Shown here: one piece after another, positions 39,812-49,065 of the stretch
Layout of the letters: each line of letters opens with the position of its first letter
Position numbering within the stretch: position 1 is the stretch's first letter
Source: Streptomyces tuirus
GTDB taxonomy: Bacteria > Actinomycetota > Actinomycetes > Streptomycetales > Streptomycetaceae
NCBI GenBank assembly: GCA_018195615.1
Contig: JAGTPG010000002.1
Location: forward strand, 3,837,501 to 3,901,500
Length of the DNA stretch: 64,000 bases
Reading direction: 5' to 3'
The notes under the pieces: model-generated
Seen by the model: the letters and a program-made list of their open reading frames with translations, nothing else
Told to the model about the DNA's origin: nothing
The model's database searches: none
Program-made: the position numbers and the translations under genes

Positions 39812-41290
39812 TTGCCCACGCCGCCGCGGTCCCCTCGGACCACCGCCGCCCCGCAGCGCCGCCCACAGCCCTCCTCCGGCCACGGCCCGCGCAGGCCGGC
39901 ACCTCCCGTGCGGCGCCGGAAGCCGCGCTGGGGGCTGCGGGTGGTCACCACGCTGTCCGTGGTGGTCCTGGCCTCCGCCGGTATCGGGCACGCGGTGATG
40001 ACCAGCCTGGAAGCGGACATCGCCCGGGTCGACCCGTTCAAGGACATGAAGAACCGGCCGCAGGCGGGCCACGGTATGAACGTCCTGCTGGTCGGCACCG
40101 ACGGCCGCGAGAAGATCAGCCAGGAGGAGCGGCGGAAGTACCGGCTCGGCGGCGCGCCCTGCCACTGCACCGACACGATGATGATCGTGCACATCTCGGA
40201 GGACCGGGAACGGGCGAGCGTGGTGAGCCTGCCGCGCGACTCGTACGCGGTGACACCGGCGCACGTCGACCGTACGACGGGCCGGCGGCACGAGGGGCAT
40301 CCGGTCAAGCTGAACGCGGCGTACGCGGAGGGCGGGCCGCAGCTGACCGTGCGGACGGTCGAGAACATGACCAAGGTGAAGATCGACCACTATCTGGAAG
40401 TCGACTTCACCAGCTTCATGAAGACCGTGGACGTGGTCGGGGGCGTCCGGATCTGCACCGCCGAGCCCATGAACGACAGCTACACCGGCCTGAACCTGCC
40501 GGCCGGGCGGCACACGCTGGCGGGCGGGCAGGCACTGCAGTACGTACGCTCCCGGCACATCGACGGGGCCTCCGACCTGGGCCGGATGAAACGCCAGCAG
40601 CGTTTCATGGCGGCGCTCGTGGACCGGGTCACCTCCTCCGGGATCCTTTTCAACCCGATGAAGTTCCGGGACGTGACGCGGGCGGTGCTCGGCTCGGTCC
40701 GCGCCGACAAGGGCTTCGGCACGGACGAGATGCTGGACCTGGGCCGGGCCATGCGGAACTTCTCGCCCTCCTCGTCCGAGTTCACGACCGTCCCGATCGA
40801 GCGGATGGGACACGCCGTGGAGGGTGTCGGCTCGACGCTGAAGTGGGACCCCGTGAAGGCGGAGCGCCTCTTCCGCTCCCTGCGCGAGGACCAGCCGCTG
40901 TCCGTGCACCGGCCCCGTGGCGGGGCCCGGATCGTCCCGGTCGCCCCGCAGCAGATCCGGGTCCAGGTGGAGAACGGCACGGACACGCCCGGCCTCGGCC
41001 GCCGGGTGGACGCGGCGCTCGCGTCGACGGGCTTCAGCACCACCCGCACACCGGTGAACGCCGCCACGACGGACGTGAAGCGCACGGTCGTCGCCTACGA
41101 CCCCCGCTGGGACCGCTCGGCCAAGTCCCTCGCGACGGCCCTGCCGGGCAGCGAACTGCGCCCGGTCGAGGGCCTGGGCCCGACTCTGAAGGTCATCGCG
41201 GGCACGGACTTCGAACGCGTACGCAAGGTCCGGGCCGAGGAGCCGGGGCAGGGCGAGGTGGTCCGGGGGGACGAGGTGGGGTGCGAGTAG
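39812..41290 (+). CDS. LCP family protein 6
   Basis: 492 residues from a TTG start (LPTPPRSPRTTAAPQRRPQP), decided by CGGAGGT six bases upstream. A Pro/Arg-rich tail and one membrane helix (VVTTLSVVVLASAGIGHAV) are followed by the LCP domain (NVLLVGTDGREKIS, CHCTDTMMIVHISEDRERAS, SLPRDSYAVTPAH, GGQALQYVRSRHIDGASDLG). A LytR_C domain starts IRVQVENGTDTPGLGRRVDA. It is more distant from LCP2-5. Intact frame. Divergent from the GT2 gene 127 bp upstream. Confidence 0.92.
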   Translation: MPTPPRSPRTTAAPQRRPQPSSGHGPRRPAPPVRRRKPRWGLRVVTTLSVVVLASAGIGHAVMTSLEADIARVDPFKDMKNRPQAGHGMNVLLVGTDGREKISQEERRKYRLGGAPCHCTDTMMIVHISEDRERASVVSLPRDSYAVTPAHVDRTTGRRHEGHPVKLNAAYAEGGPQLTVRTVENMTKVKIDHYLEVDFTSFMKTVDVVGGVRICTAEPMNDSYTGLNLPAGRHTLAGGQALQYVRSRHIDGASDLGRMKRQQRFMAALVDRVTSSGILFNPMKFRDVTRAVLGSVRADKGFGTDEMLDLGRAMRNFSPSSSEFTTVPIERMGHAVEGVGSTLKWDPVKAERLFRSLREDQPLSVHRPRGGARIVPVAPQQIRVQVENGTDTPGLGRRVDAALASTGFSTTRTPVNAATTDVKRTVVAYDPRWDRSAKSLATALPGSELRPVEGLGPTLKVIAGTDFERVRKVRAEEPGQGEVVRGDEVGCE

Positions 41291-41407
41291 GAGCCACATA
41301 CATGCGGATTGGTTCCCTCCGCCCCATGGCGGAGTGGGCCCGGCAGGCGTAGGACGGAAGGCACGGGGGCCGACCCCCGGCCCTCGCCGTCCCCACGGGA
41401 GGAAGTC

Positions 41408-41773
41408 ATGACCCAGCAGCCCGCCACCACCACCCCACTCAGCAAGGAGATGCAGGACTGCGTCCAGGCCTGCCTCACCTGCCACAGCGTGTGCGAGGAG
41501 ACCATGAGCTCCTGCCTGCAGATGGGCGGCCCGGCCCAGATGCAGATCATGCGCGCGGTCATGGACTGCGCCGAGATGACGCGTATGTGCGCCGACATGA
41601 TGATGCGCCGCTCGCCGCTGTCGGCCGAGATGTGCGCGATGTGCGCTCGCGCCTGTGACATGTGCGCCGAGGCGTGTATGTCCATGCCGGACGACGCCCA
41701 GATGATGCGCTGCGCCGAAGCGTGTCGCCGCTGTTCTCAGATGTGCCGCTCGATGTCGGCCGCCACGATGTGA
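41408..41773 (+). CDS. Four-helix-bundle, Cys-rich copper-storage-like protein
   Basis: 121 residues with 16 cysteines arranged in helical CxxC/CxxxC patterns (DCVQACLTCHSVCEE, MCAMCARACDMCAEACM, RCAEACRRCSQMC) and many methionines. This matches the DUF326/Csp family, whose four-helix bundles bind many Cu(I) ions inside the tube. No signal peptide is visible, so it should be a cytosolic Csp3-type protein. GGAGGAA lies five bases before the ATG. Neighbours do not concern copper. Confidence 0.88.
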   Translation: MTQQPATTTPLSKEMQDCVQACLTCHSVCEETMSSCLQMGGPAQMQIMRAVMDCAEMTRMCADMMMRRSPLSAEMCAMCARACDMCAEACMSMPDDAQMMRCAEACRRCSQMCRSMSAATM

Positions 41774-41790
41774 GGAACCGCCTCACAGCA

Positions 41791-41818
41791 GTCGGGGCAC
41801 CCCCGTGGGCGCCCCGAC
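41791..41818. terminator. Bidirectional terminator between copper protein and LCP7
   Basis: GTCGGGGC / GCCCCGAC inverted repeat, 12-nt loop, between two convergent genes. Confidence 0.65.
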
Positions 41819-41830
41819 GCATGCCCATGC

Positions 41831-43132
41831 TCAGTTGCCCGAGACGGTGACCTTCTCGTCGTTCTTCAGCTCGTTCACCAGCGTCTTCACCTTCGCGGTG
41901 TCCCACTGGAGGTTGCCGTTCGCGGAGTTGCCCGCGATCGGCATGTTCATGGACTTGCCCTCGCCGCCGCTGACGCCCTTCATCGCCCAGAACATGTCGG
42001 CCAGGTCGAACAGGCCCATGTCCTTGTCGACCACGAGGGAGTCGAGGCCCGCGCCCATGGTCGGGTAGAGCTTGAACGGGTTGAGGACCGTGCTCGGCGT
42101 GGCGACCTGGTTGGCGAGCGCCGAGAGGAACTTCTGCTGGTTCTTCGTACGGTCCAGGTCGGAGCCGGCGAGCGCGTAGCGGGTGCGGACGAAGGCGAGG
42201 GCCTGCTCGCCGTTCAGCGTCTGCTTGCCCTTCTTGAGGTCCGCGCCGGACTTGGTGTCCTTGATGTCCTGCGGGATGTCCATCTCGACTCCGCCGACCG
42301 CGTCCACGATGTTCGCGAAGCCGCCGAAGCCGATCTCCACGTAGTGGTCGATGTGCAGGCCGGTGTTGGCCTCGACGGTACGGACCAGCAGCTCCGGGCC
42401 GTCCTCCGCGTACGCCGCGTTCAGCTTCACCTGGCGGCCCGTGCTCGGGTAGGTCTTGCCGGAGTCGGAGCCGACGAACGACGGGATCGTGACGTTCGAG
42501 TCACGCGGCAGCGAGATCAGCGTCGGGCCGTTGCTGCCGGTGTGCAGGATCATCATCGAGTCCGTGCGCTTGCCCTCGGCGGACCCGGTGTGCAGCTTCT
42601 TCTTCTCCTCGGCCGACATGCCCTCGCGGCTGTCGGAGCCGACGATCAGGTAGTTGGTGCCCTCGCCCGCCTCCGGCCGGTCGATGACCTTCGACAGGTC
42701 GACGTCGCGGTTGAGCTTGGAGTCGGCCCAGAAGTACGTGCCGACGCTCGTCACGACCAGCAGCGTCACGAGCGTGATGGCCGTCACCTTGATACGGCGG
42801 CGCCAGTTCGGCGCGGGGCGCGGCTCGTACATGCCGTCGCCGGGCCCGCCCGGGCCTCTGCCCCCTGGGGAGCCGTAGACCTGACCGGTGTTGTAGCCGC
42901 TGTCGTAGCCGCCCGGCGGCTCCGCGTAGCCGCCGTCGACGTACGACGGCTGCTGCGGCACCCCGCCGGCGTACGGCGGAGCGCCGCCGTAGGCACCCTG
43001 CCCGGGCGACGCCGCCGGACCGCGGCGGACCTGCCGCATGACACGGGCGCTCTCGGGCTGTGCGCTCGCGCTTCCGCGTCCGTACCGGCCGCCGCGGTTG
43101 TCGTCGGACCATCCCTCGGGCCAATTGTTCAT
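41831..43132 (-). CDS. LCP family protein 7
   Basis: 433 residues, MNNWPEGWSDDNRGGRYGRG. A Gly/Tyr/Pro-rich cytoplasmic region of about 110 residues precedes one membrane helix (VTAITLVTLLVVTSVGTYFW). LCP domain: NYLIVGSDSREGMS, DSMMILHTGSNGPTLI, SLPRDSNVTIPSF, GEQALAFVRTRYALAGSDLD. No LytR_C domain. Its motifs (KLNAAYAEDGPELLVRTVE, HIDHYVEIGFGGFANIV) are closest to LCP6. Intact. It faces the copper-protein gene and is divergent from the thioesterase. Confidence 0.92.
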   Translation of the reverse strand: MNNWPEGWSDDNRGGRYGRGSASAQPESARVMRQVRRGPAASPGQGAYGGAPPYAGGVPQQPSYVDGGYAEPPGGYDSGYNTGQVYGSPGGRGPGGPGDGMYEPRPAPNWRRRIKVTAITLVTLLVVTSVGTYFWADSKLNRDVDLSKVIDRPEAGEGTNYLIVGSDSREGMSAEEKKKLHTGSAEGKRTDSMMILHTGSNGPTLISLPRDSNVTIPSFVGSDSGKTYPSTGRQVKLNAAYAEDGPELLVRTVEANTGLHIDHYVEIGFGGFANIVDAVGGVEMDIPQDIKDTKSGADLKKGKQTLNGEQALAFVRTRYALAGSDLDRTKNQQKFLSALANQVATPSTVLNPFKLYPTMGAGLDSLVVDKDMGLFDLADMFWAMKGVSGGEGKSMNMPIAGNSANGNLQWDTAKVKTLVNELKNDEKVTVSGN

Positions 43133-43251
43133 GCGCCCCAGTGTGCAGGTCCCCGTAGTACGCCATACAAGAGTCGTCGGAAAATCAGAGCACGGCTGTG
43201 GCGAAGCTGACACAAAACCCCCTCATACCGCCTCGGCATAAGGTGGGGGCC

Positions 43252-43809
43252 ATGACAGACCAGGCCCCAGCTGCGGATTCCGGCGCTTCGGATATACCAG
43301 GCAAGCCGACTTCGGCGTCCCGGACCACCCTCAGCCACATCATGACCCACAACGACACGAACCTTCTGGGGACGGTGCACGGCGGGGTCATCATGAAGCT
43401 GGTCGACGACGCGGCGGGGGCCGTGGCCGGACGGCACTCCGGCGGACCGGCCGTCACCGCGTCCATGGACGAGATGGCGTTCCTGGAGCCGGTCCGCGTC
43501 GGCGACCTGGTCCACGTCAAGGCGCAGGTCAACTGGACCGGCCGGACGTCCATGGAGGTCGGCGTCCGGGTCCTGGCCGAACGCTGGAACGAGTCCGCCC
43601 CGCCCACGCAGGTCGGCTCCGCCTACCTCGTCTTCGCGGCCGTCGACGCCGACGGCAAGCCCCGCCGCGTCCCACCGGTCCTCCCGGAGACCGAACGCGA
43701 CAAGCGCCGCTACCAGGAAGCCCAGATCCGCCGTACCCACCGCCTGGCCCGCCGCCGCGCGATCATGGACCTGAGGGAGAAGCGGGCGGCGGAGGGGTAC
43801 GAGGACTGA
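43252..43809 (+). CDS. Acyl-CoA thioesterase (hotdog fold)
   Basis: 185 residues from ATG 43252 (MTDQAPAADSGASDI). It hydrolyses acyl-CoA to free acid and CoA. The hotdog domain (about 25-150) has LSHIMTHNDTNLLGTVHGGV and IMKLVDDAAGAVAGRHSGGP, with the catalytic Asp-containing helix, then DEMAFLEPVRVGDLVHVKAQ and VNWTGRTSMEVGVRVLAE. The C-terminal tail is basic. Intact; the chain length of its substrate cannot be told. Confidence 0.88.
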   Translation: MTDQAPAADSGASDIPGKPTSASRTTLSHIMTHNDTNLLGTVHGGVIMKLVDDAAGAVAGRHSGGPAVTASMDEMAFLEPVRVGDLVHVKAQVNWTGRTSMEVGVRVLAERWNESAPPTQVGSAYLVFAAVDADGKPRRVPPVLPETERDKRRYQEAQIRRTHRLARRRAIMDLREKRAAEGYED

Positions 43810-43883
43810 CACCGACTCGTCGGCCGGAGCCAGCCTGGCAAGGAGTCGAGCTCCTGGCCTGAGCCGCGGGAAGCAACGGATCA

Positions 43884-44929
43884 CTAGGCAGACGCCGCCG
43901 TCGCGATCCCGGACTCGCTGATCAAGGTGGTCTCTCGCCGGTTGGTTCCCAAGGCGCCGTCGATCGCAAGTCGTGCGCGGTCCGGGGCGTCAGGCATCAG
44001 ATCCGCGTAGTACCGCTCGGTGAAGCTCACCGAGCCATGCCCCAGCCATGCCGAAACTTCTGAGACCGGCACGCCCTGGCTCAGCAGGGATGCGGCGTAG
44101 AAGTGCCGGAGACTGTGCGGCTTGAAGTAAGTGATGCCGGCTGCGGCGAGTGTGGGGCGCCAGATCCTCCCGTACCAGTAGTACGGGTAGAGCAGGCCTG
44201 TGCCCGTCGCGTTGCTGAACAGCAGTTCCTCCTCACCCCAAGGGAGTGGTCTCTGAGGTGACGACGCAACGCCAGAGCCACTACATCCGGTAGCGGCACC
44301 CGGCGCCCCTGCTCACCGTCCTCGCGCCACTTGACGTGGCGCAGCCGCATGCTGCCGTATCGCCCCGATCCGGTGTCCCGGTCGCAGGCGACCTGCCGGT
44401 CCACAGTGATCAGCCGCTCAGTGAAAGAGATGCGGTCACGACCGAGCCCCATAGTCTCTCCGAGCCGCAGTCCGCAGCCGGCCATTAGCCAGAGCATGCA
44501 GCGGTACCGCTCAGGCGCTGCCGCGATGACGGAGAGCACGGTCTCGGTGCTGGGAATGTGAACCTCGGCACGCTGGTCACGGTGCGTCCGTGAGCGGCTT
44601 ACGGGGAGTTCCACCGGCTTACATGGATTGGTGTCGGCCAACCCGTGTTCCATCGCCCAACTGAACACTGACATGAGGATGCTGAACCGGAATCGGATAG
44701 TGGTGGGCTTGTACCCACGATGGCTGATCATCCACTGCACCCACCTCTCGATTTGTACCGAGGTGACGTCACTGATGGCAGAGACACCGAAGAATGGCTC
44801 GACGGTCCTGGTCAGCATCGTCCGGTACTGCTTGACGCTGCTGTTCTCCACTCCTCTCGTGGTTGCCCACCGCTCGAAGACTGCTGTGAGCGACTCACCG
44901 TTCGTCGTTCCGGCCCCGTTTCGCGACAC
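43884..44929 (-). CDS. Tyrosine site-specific recombinase (integrase) (frame break near 44238)
   Basis: 348 residues from a GTG start (VSRNGAGTTNGESLTAVFER) after restoring one G near 44236-44240. An N-terminal SAM-like core-binding domain (about 15-110) and a catalytic domain: first Arg in MAGCGLRLGETMGLG, HxLR box HSLRHFYAASLLSQG, LGHGSVSFTERYY with the nucleophilic Tyr. These integrate phages or conjugative elements. GC is lower than in the flanking genes, and the locus interrupts an otherwise conserved gene order. No excisionase, replication or transfer gene, and no recognisable att repeats or tRNA, are nearby, so it is probably the remnant of an element. Confidence 0.88.
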
Positions 44930-45473
44930 GTGTGTCGTCCCCCTCCAGATGCCGCCTCGCCTTGTCAGTCAGGCGGTCCGCCGGCCTGCCAGGCGGCCCG
45001 TCGAGCAAGCCCATGGCACGTGCCCGCCGGATGCGCCCGCTGATGGTGTTCCGGCTGAGCCCCCACGCGGCCGCAAGCCGCGTGACGGGACTCCGGTAGC
45101 CCCGCTGGACCAGATGCACGTACTCACGGGCCATCAAGGCATAGTCACGCTCCGTCTCGACCCGATTGAGTACCGCCGCCGTGGTCGCCTCGTCTGCCGA
45201 CCGACCGAGGCGGGTCCGCAGCTCCTTCGCCGTCCTGCGGATCTCCGCCAGAGAGATCGATCGCATGAGCTCCGCCGTGATGCCGTCCGTGGCGACCTCG
45301 GCAGGCGGGTCGTCGGGCGGATCAATACGGAGACTCGTCGGGCCGTCCCACGGAGCGCTGAGCAAGGTGACGACGGTCAGTTTCCAGCCGTGCAACCTAG
45401 CCTCGTGCACGAGCTGTTCACCCTCCAGACGCCAGCCTTCGGGCAGTGCCCCACTCGATGATGCTGCGGTCAC
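44895..45473 (-). CDS. HTH-containing hypothetical protein associated with integrase
   Basis: 192 residues from GTG 45471-45473 (VTAASSSGALPEGWRLEGEQ). Its C-terminal third is a helix-turn-helix-like segment: GYRSPVTRLAAAWGLSRNTI then SGRIRRARAMGLLDGPPG. The N-terminal part (EARLHGWKLTVVTLLSAPWD) is unrecognised. It overlaps the integrase start by 35 bp, so the two are probably co-expressed. It may be a regulator or replication-linked protein of the same element. GC and codon use look less extreme than in neighbours. Confidence 0.7.
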   Translation of the reverse strand: MTAASSSGALPEGWRLEGEQLVHEARLHGWKLTVVTLLSAPWDGPTSLRIDPPDDPPAEVATDGITAELMRSISLAEIRRTAKELRTRLGRSADEATTAAVLNRVETERDYALMAREYVHLVQRGYRSPVTRLAAAWGLSRNTISGRIRRARAMGLLDGPPGRPADRLTDKARRHLEGDDTRVAKRGRNDER

Positions 45474-45595
45474 AGGTCGAAACTAGCGCGGCCATGACGG
45501 CCGCCGTGCGCCGGGAAGTCCCCAGCCACATGAAAAAGGTAGAAGTTGAAACACGGCTGCCGCCATGTTTCGTGTACTGCCTCACCGAAAAGAGT

Positions 45596-45624
45596 GAAGG
45601 GTGCCCAGCTCTAGGACACCCTTC
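45596..45624. terminator. Hairpin terminator of acyl-CoA dehydrogenase
   Basis: Perfect 8-bp inverted repeat GAAGGGTG / CACCCTTC with a 13-nt loop, 22 bases past the acyl-CoA dehydrogenase stop on the minus strand. Confidence 0.7.
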
Positions 45625-45645
45625 GACGGTTCAGCTCACCAGCAG

Positions 45646-46802
45646 TTACGGCAGATTGCGCGCCATGACAATGCGCTGGATCTGGTTGGTCCCCTCGTAC
45701 AGCTGCGTGATCTTCGCATCGCGCATCATGCGCTCCACCGGATAGTCCCGGGTGTAGCCGTACCCGCCCAGCAACTGCACCGCGTCCGTGGTGACCTCCA
45801 TCGCCACGTCCGAGGCGAAGCACTTGGCGGCGGCGCCCTGGTAGGTGAGGTCGGCGTCGACGCGCTGGGAGGCGGCGGCGGCCTGGTAGGTCAGGGCGCG
45901 GGCGGCCGAGATCTTCATGGCCATGTCGGCGAGCATGAACTGGATGCCCTGGAAGTCGGCGATGGGCTTGCCGAACTGCTTACGCTCCTGGACGTAGCCC
46001 TTGGCGTAGTCGAGGGCGCCCTGGGCGATGCCGAGGGCCTGGGCGGCGATGGTGATGCGGGTGTGGTCGAGGGTCTTCATCGCCGTGGCGAAGCCGGTGC
46101 CCTCCTCGCCGATCATGCGGTCGGCGGGGATGCGGACGTTGTCGAGGTAGACCTCGCGGGTCGGGGAGCCCTTGATGCCGAGCTTCTTCTCGGGGGCGCC
46201 GAAGGAGACGCCCTCGTCGGACTTCTCGACGACGAAGGCGGAGATGCCCTTGGAGCGCTTGGTGGGGTCGGTGACAGCCATCACCGTGTAGTACTCGGAC
46301 TCGCCGGCGTTGGTGATCCAGCGCTTGACGCCGTTGAGGACGTAGTGGTCGCCGTCGCGGACGGCCTTGGTCTTCATGCCGGCGGCGTCGGAGCCGGCGT
46401 CCGGCTCGGAGAGGCAGTAGGAGAACATGCCGTCGCCCTTGGCGAGCGGGTCATGTACTTCTTCTTCAGGTCCTCGGAGCCGGAGAGGATCACCGGGAGC
46501 GAGCCCAGCTTGTTCACGGCCGGGATCAGGGAGGAGGAGGCGCACACGCGGGCGACCTCCTCGATGACTATGACGGTCGCCAGCGCGTCGGCGCCCGCGC
46601 CGCCGTACTCCTCGGGTACGTGCACGGCGTGCAGGTCGCCCGCGACCAGCGCCTGGAGGGCCTCGCGCGGGAAGCGGGCCTCTTCGTCCACCGCGGCGGC
46701 GTGCGGCGCGATCTTCGCCTCGGCCAGCGAGCGGACGGCGTCACGGAGCATGTCGTGCTCCTCGGACGGGCGGTACAGGTCGAAGTCAGCCGATCCGGCC
46801 AA
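45646..46802 (-). CDS. Acyl-CoA dehydrogenase (frame break near 46450)
   Basis: 385 residues from a TTG start (LAGSADFDLYRPSEEHDMLR; GAGAG close upstream), one C missing near 46451. It oxidises acyl-CoA to enoyl-CoA with FAD. Family motifs: FSYCLSEPDAGSDAAGMKTK (FAD/substrate), KRWITNAGESEYYTVMAVT, and C-terminal GGYGYTRDYPVERMMRDAKI followed by YEGTNQIQR, which carries the catalytic Glu. By gene order it corresponds to mycobacterial fadE25. It lies next to the integrase insertion and is divergent from the UDP-glucose dehydrogenase gene. Confidence 0.92.
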
Positions 46803-46989
46803 GGTCTCTCACGCTCCAAAACGCTGCGATGGTGGCGCTAACTACCGTTAAGTAATCAAAAGTTTATGGGGTCGCCCCGGGAGTGATACGTGAGCTAGGC
46901 GACAGCGGAAAAGTTGCCCAGTGAAGCGCGCTCCCATGCCCCGGCTATGCTCGGGCGCGCACCGCATGCCGTAGACCCCTGGAGCACCC

Positions 46990-48333
46990 ATGGCCCTGAA
47001 GATCACCGTGATCGGCACCGGTTATCTCGGCGCGACACACGCGGCGGCCATGGCCGAGCTGGGTTTCGAGGTGCTCGCGCTCGACGTCGTGCCGGAGAAG
47101 ATCGAGAAGCTGGAGCGCGGCGAGGCCCCGATGTACGAGCCGGGGCTCGACGAGCTGCTGCGCCGGCACGTCGCCGGTTTCGAGGGCACCAGCGGGCGGC
47201 TGCGCTTCACCCAGGACTGGGCCGAGGTCGGCGCCTTCGGCGATGTGCACTTCGTCTGCGTGAACACCCCGCAGCGGCACGGCGAGTACGCCTGTGACAT
47301 GTCGTACGTGGACTCCGCGATCGCCTCGCTCGCCCCGCACCTGCACGGTCCGGCCCTGGTCGTCGGCAAGTCGACCGTGCCCGTCGGTTCCGCCGACCGG
47401 CTTGCGTCCTACCTGGCCGCGCACGCCCCGGCCGGCGAGGACGCCGAGCTGGCCTGGAACCCGGAGTTCCTGCGCGAGGGTTTCGCCGTGGACGACACGC
47501 TGCACCCGGACCGGATCGTGGTGGGCGTGCGCAGCGAGCGGGCCGAGAAGCTGCTGCGGGAGGTGTACGCGACGCCGATCGGCGAGGGCTCGCCGTTCGT
47601 GGTGACCGACTTCCCGACGGCCGAGCTGGTGAAGACGTCCGCGAACTCCTTCCTCGCGACGAAGATCTCCTTCATCAACGCGATGGCGGAGGTGTGCGAG
47701 GCCGCGGGCGGTGACGTCGCCAAGCTGGCGGAGGCCATCGGTTACGACGACCGGATCGGCAAGAAGTTCCTGCGGGCCGGGATCGGCTTCGGCGGTGGCT
47801 GTCTGCCGAAGGACATCCGGGCGTTCATGGCGCGCGCCGGTGAGCTGGGCGCGGACCAGGCGCTGACGTTCCTGCGGGAGATCGACTCCATCAACATGCG
47901 CCAGCGCGGGCAGATGGTCGAGCTGACCCGGCAGGCGCTGGGCGGCGGGCCGTTCCTCGGCAAGCGCGTCGCGGTGCTGGGCGCGACCTTCAAGCCCGAC
48001 TCGGACGACGTGCGGGACTCGCCCGCGCTGAACGTGGCCGGGCAGATCCACCTCCAGGGCGGCCAGGTCACGGTCTACGACCCGAAGGGCATGGACAACG
48101 CCCGCCGGGTCTTCCCGACCCTCGGCTACGCCGACTCGGCGCTGGAGGCCGTGCGGGGCGCCGACATCGTGCTGCATCTGACGGAGTGGCGGGAGTTCCG
48201 CGAGCTGGACACCGAGGCGCTCGGCGAGGTCGTGGCGGCCCGGGTCATCCTCGACGGCCGCAACGCCCTCGACCCGGAGCGCTGGCGGAAGGCCGGCTGG
48301 ACGTACCGGGCGATGGGGCGGCCCAGGGCCTGA
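46990..48333 (+). CDS. UDP-glucose 6-dehydrogenase
   Basis: 447 residues. It oxidises UDP-glucose to UDP-glucuronate with two NAD+. The Rossmann motif GTGYLG (9-14) follows MALKITVI; VGKSTVPVGSA, AWNPEFLREGFAVDD, KTSANSFLATKISFINAMAE and the catalytic cysteine loop GFGGGCLPKDIRAF (about 270-280) are all present. The C-terminal NAD(P)-like domain contains VLGATFKPDSDDVRDSPAL. It supplies uronic acid precursors for envelope polysaccharides, consistent with the LCP/glycosyltransferase cluster. Strong terminator at 48365-48405. Confidence 0.94.
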   Translation: MALKITVIGTGYLGATHAAAMAELGFEVLALDVVPEKIEKLERGEAPMYEPGLDELLRRHVAGFEGTSGRLRFTQDWAEVGAFGDVHFVCVNTPQRHGEYACDMSYVDSAIASLAPHLHGPALVVGKSTVPVGSADRLASYLAAHAPAGEDAELAWNPEFLREGFAVDDTLHPDRIVVGVRSERAEKLLREVYATPIGEGSPFVVTDFPTAELVKTSANSFLATKISFINAMAEVCEAAGGDVAKLAEAIGYDDRIGKKFLRAGIGFGGGCLPKDIRAFMARAGELGADQALTFLREIDSINMRQRGQMVELTRQALGGGPFLGKRVAVLGATFKPDSDDVRDSPALNVAGQIHLQGGQVTVYDPKGMDNARRVFPTLGYADSALEAVRGADIVLHLTEWREFRELDTEALGEVVAARVILDGRNALDPERWRKAGWTYRAMGRPRA

Positions 48334-48364
48334 GGGCGCGCCCGCGGGGAGGGCACAGACAGGT

Positions 48365-48405
48365 GACGCCGGTTCGGCCGAGGCTCAGTCGGCCGAACCG
48401 GCGTC
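48365..48405 (+). terminator. Strong hairpin terminator after UDP-glucose dehydrogenase
   Basis: Perfect 17-bp inverted repeat (GACGCCGGTTCGGCCGA on the left arm) with a 7-nt loop, followed by TTTGT: one of the few T-tailed terminators in the window. Confidence 0.85.
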
Positions 48406-48444
48406 TTTGTGCATTCTGCCGCACCGGGCGGGTGCGCGGGACGG

Positions 48445-48950
48445 TCACGCCCCTTTCGCCCGGTACCGGCGCATCTTCGCCCGGGCCCCGCAGACCTGCA
48501 TCGAGCACCAGCGGCCCCGGCCTGCCGGGCTGCGGTCGTAGTAGGCCCAGTGGCAGTCGGTGGCCTCGCAGGCCTTGAGCCGGGTCCAGGTGCCGGCGAC
48601 CAGTGACTCGGCCACGGCGGCGGCCACGCGCGTGTGGAGGGGGCGGGCGTCGGTGGGGGTGAGGGCGGCCGAGCCGTCCGCCGTGTCGACCGTGACGACG
48701 AGGGGAGCCTCGGCCAGGAGGTCGCCGAGCGGGGGACTTCGCGGTGGGGCGGGTGGCCGGCGTGGGCGAGGAGGATCGCGCGCAGGGACTCGCGCAGGGT
48801 GCGGGCCCGGTCCGTCTCGTCCGGCGTGATGCCGAACCGCGCCCGGCCCTCGGGCGTGTCCAGTGCGTCGGCGCCCGACTCGATGTCCAGCGTGTTCACC
48901 AGGGCCTCGATCAGGGCCAGGCCGCCGGGCGCGGGCGATCTCTCCGTCAT
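48445..48950 (-). CDS. CGNR zinc-finger (ABATE-domain) transcriptional regulator-like protein (frame break near 48735)
   Basis: 168 residues from ATG 48948-48950 after restoring one C near 48733. An N-terminal helical ABATE domain (LALIEALVNTLDIESGADAL, RARTLRESLRAILLAHAGHP) precedes the C-terminal CGNR zinc finger: CEATDCHWAYYDRSPAGRG, then RWCSMQVCGARAKMRRYR, with four cysteines and the CGxR core. Such proteins are thought to be stress-responsive regulators. It is divergent from two VOC genes, with repeated GGTTAC motifs between, which suggests it controls them. Confidence 0.85.
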
Positions 48951-48984
48951 GGCTGGACCGTACCTCTCGCGTTTTCCCTTGCGA

Positions 48985-49044
48985 GGTTACCGCCAATGGG
49001 GAGCATGCAGTAACGGTTACCGGTTACCCGCATGTGAAGGTAAC
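48985..49044. promoter_or_regulatory. Cluster of GGTTAC / GTAAC half-sites in a divergent promoter region
   Basis: GGTTAC at 48985-48990, 49015-49020 and 49022-49027; inverse GTAAC at 49010-49014 and GGTAAC at 49039-49044. Five half-sites in 60 bp, including the palindromic GTAACGGTTAC. A likely operator for the CGNR and VOC promoters. Confidence 0.5.
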
Positions 49045-49065
49045 AGCGACTTCGAGGAGGAAGTC

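Noticed and set aside
43810..45640. att sites or a tRNA target for the integrase
   Set aside because: No tRNA gene or convincing direct repeat flanking the integrase/HTH pair was found by eye.
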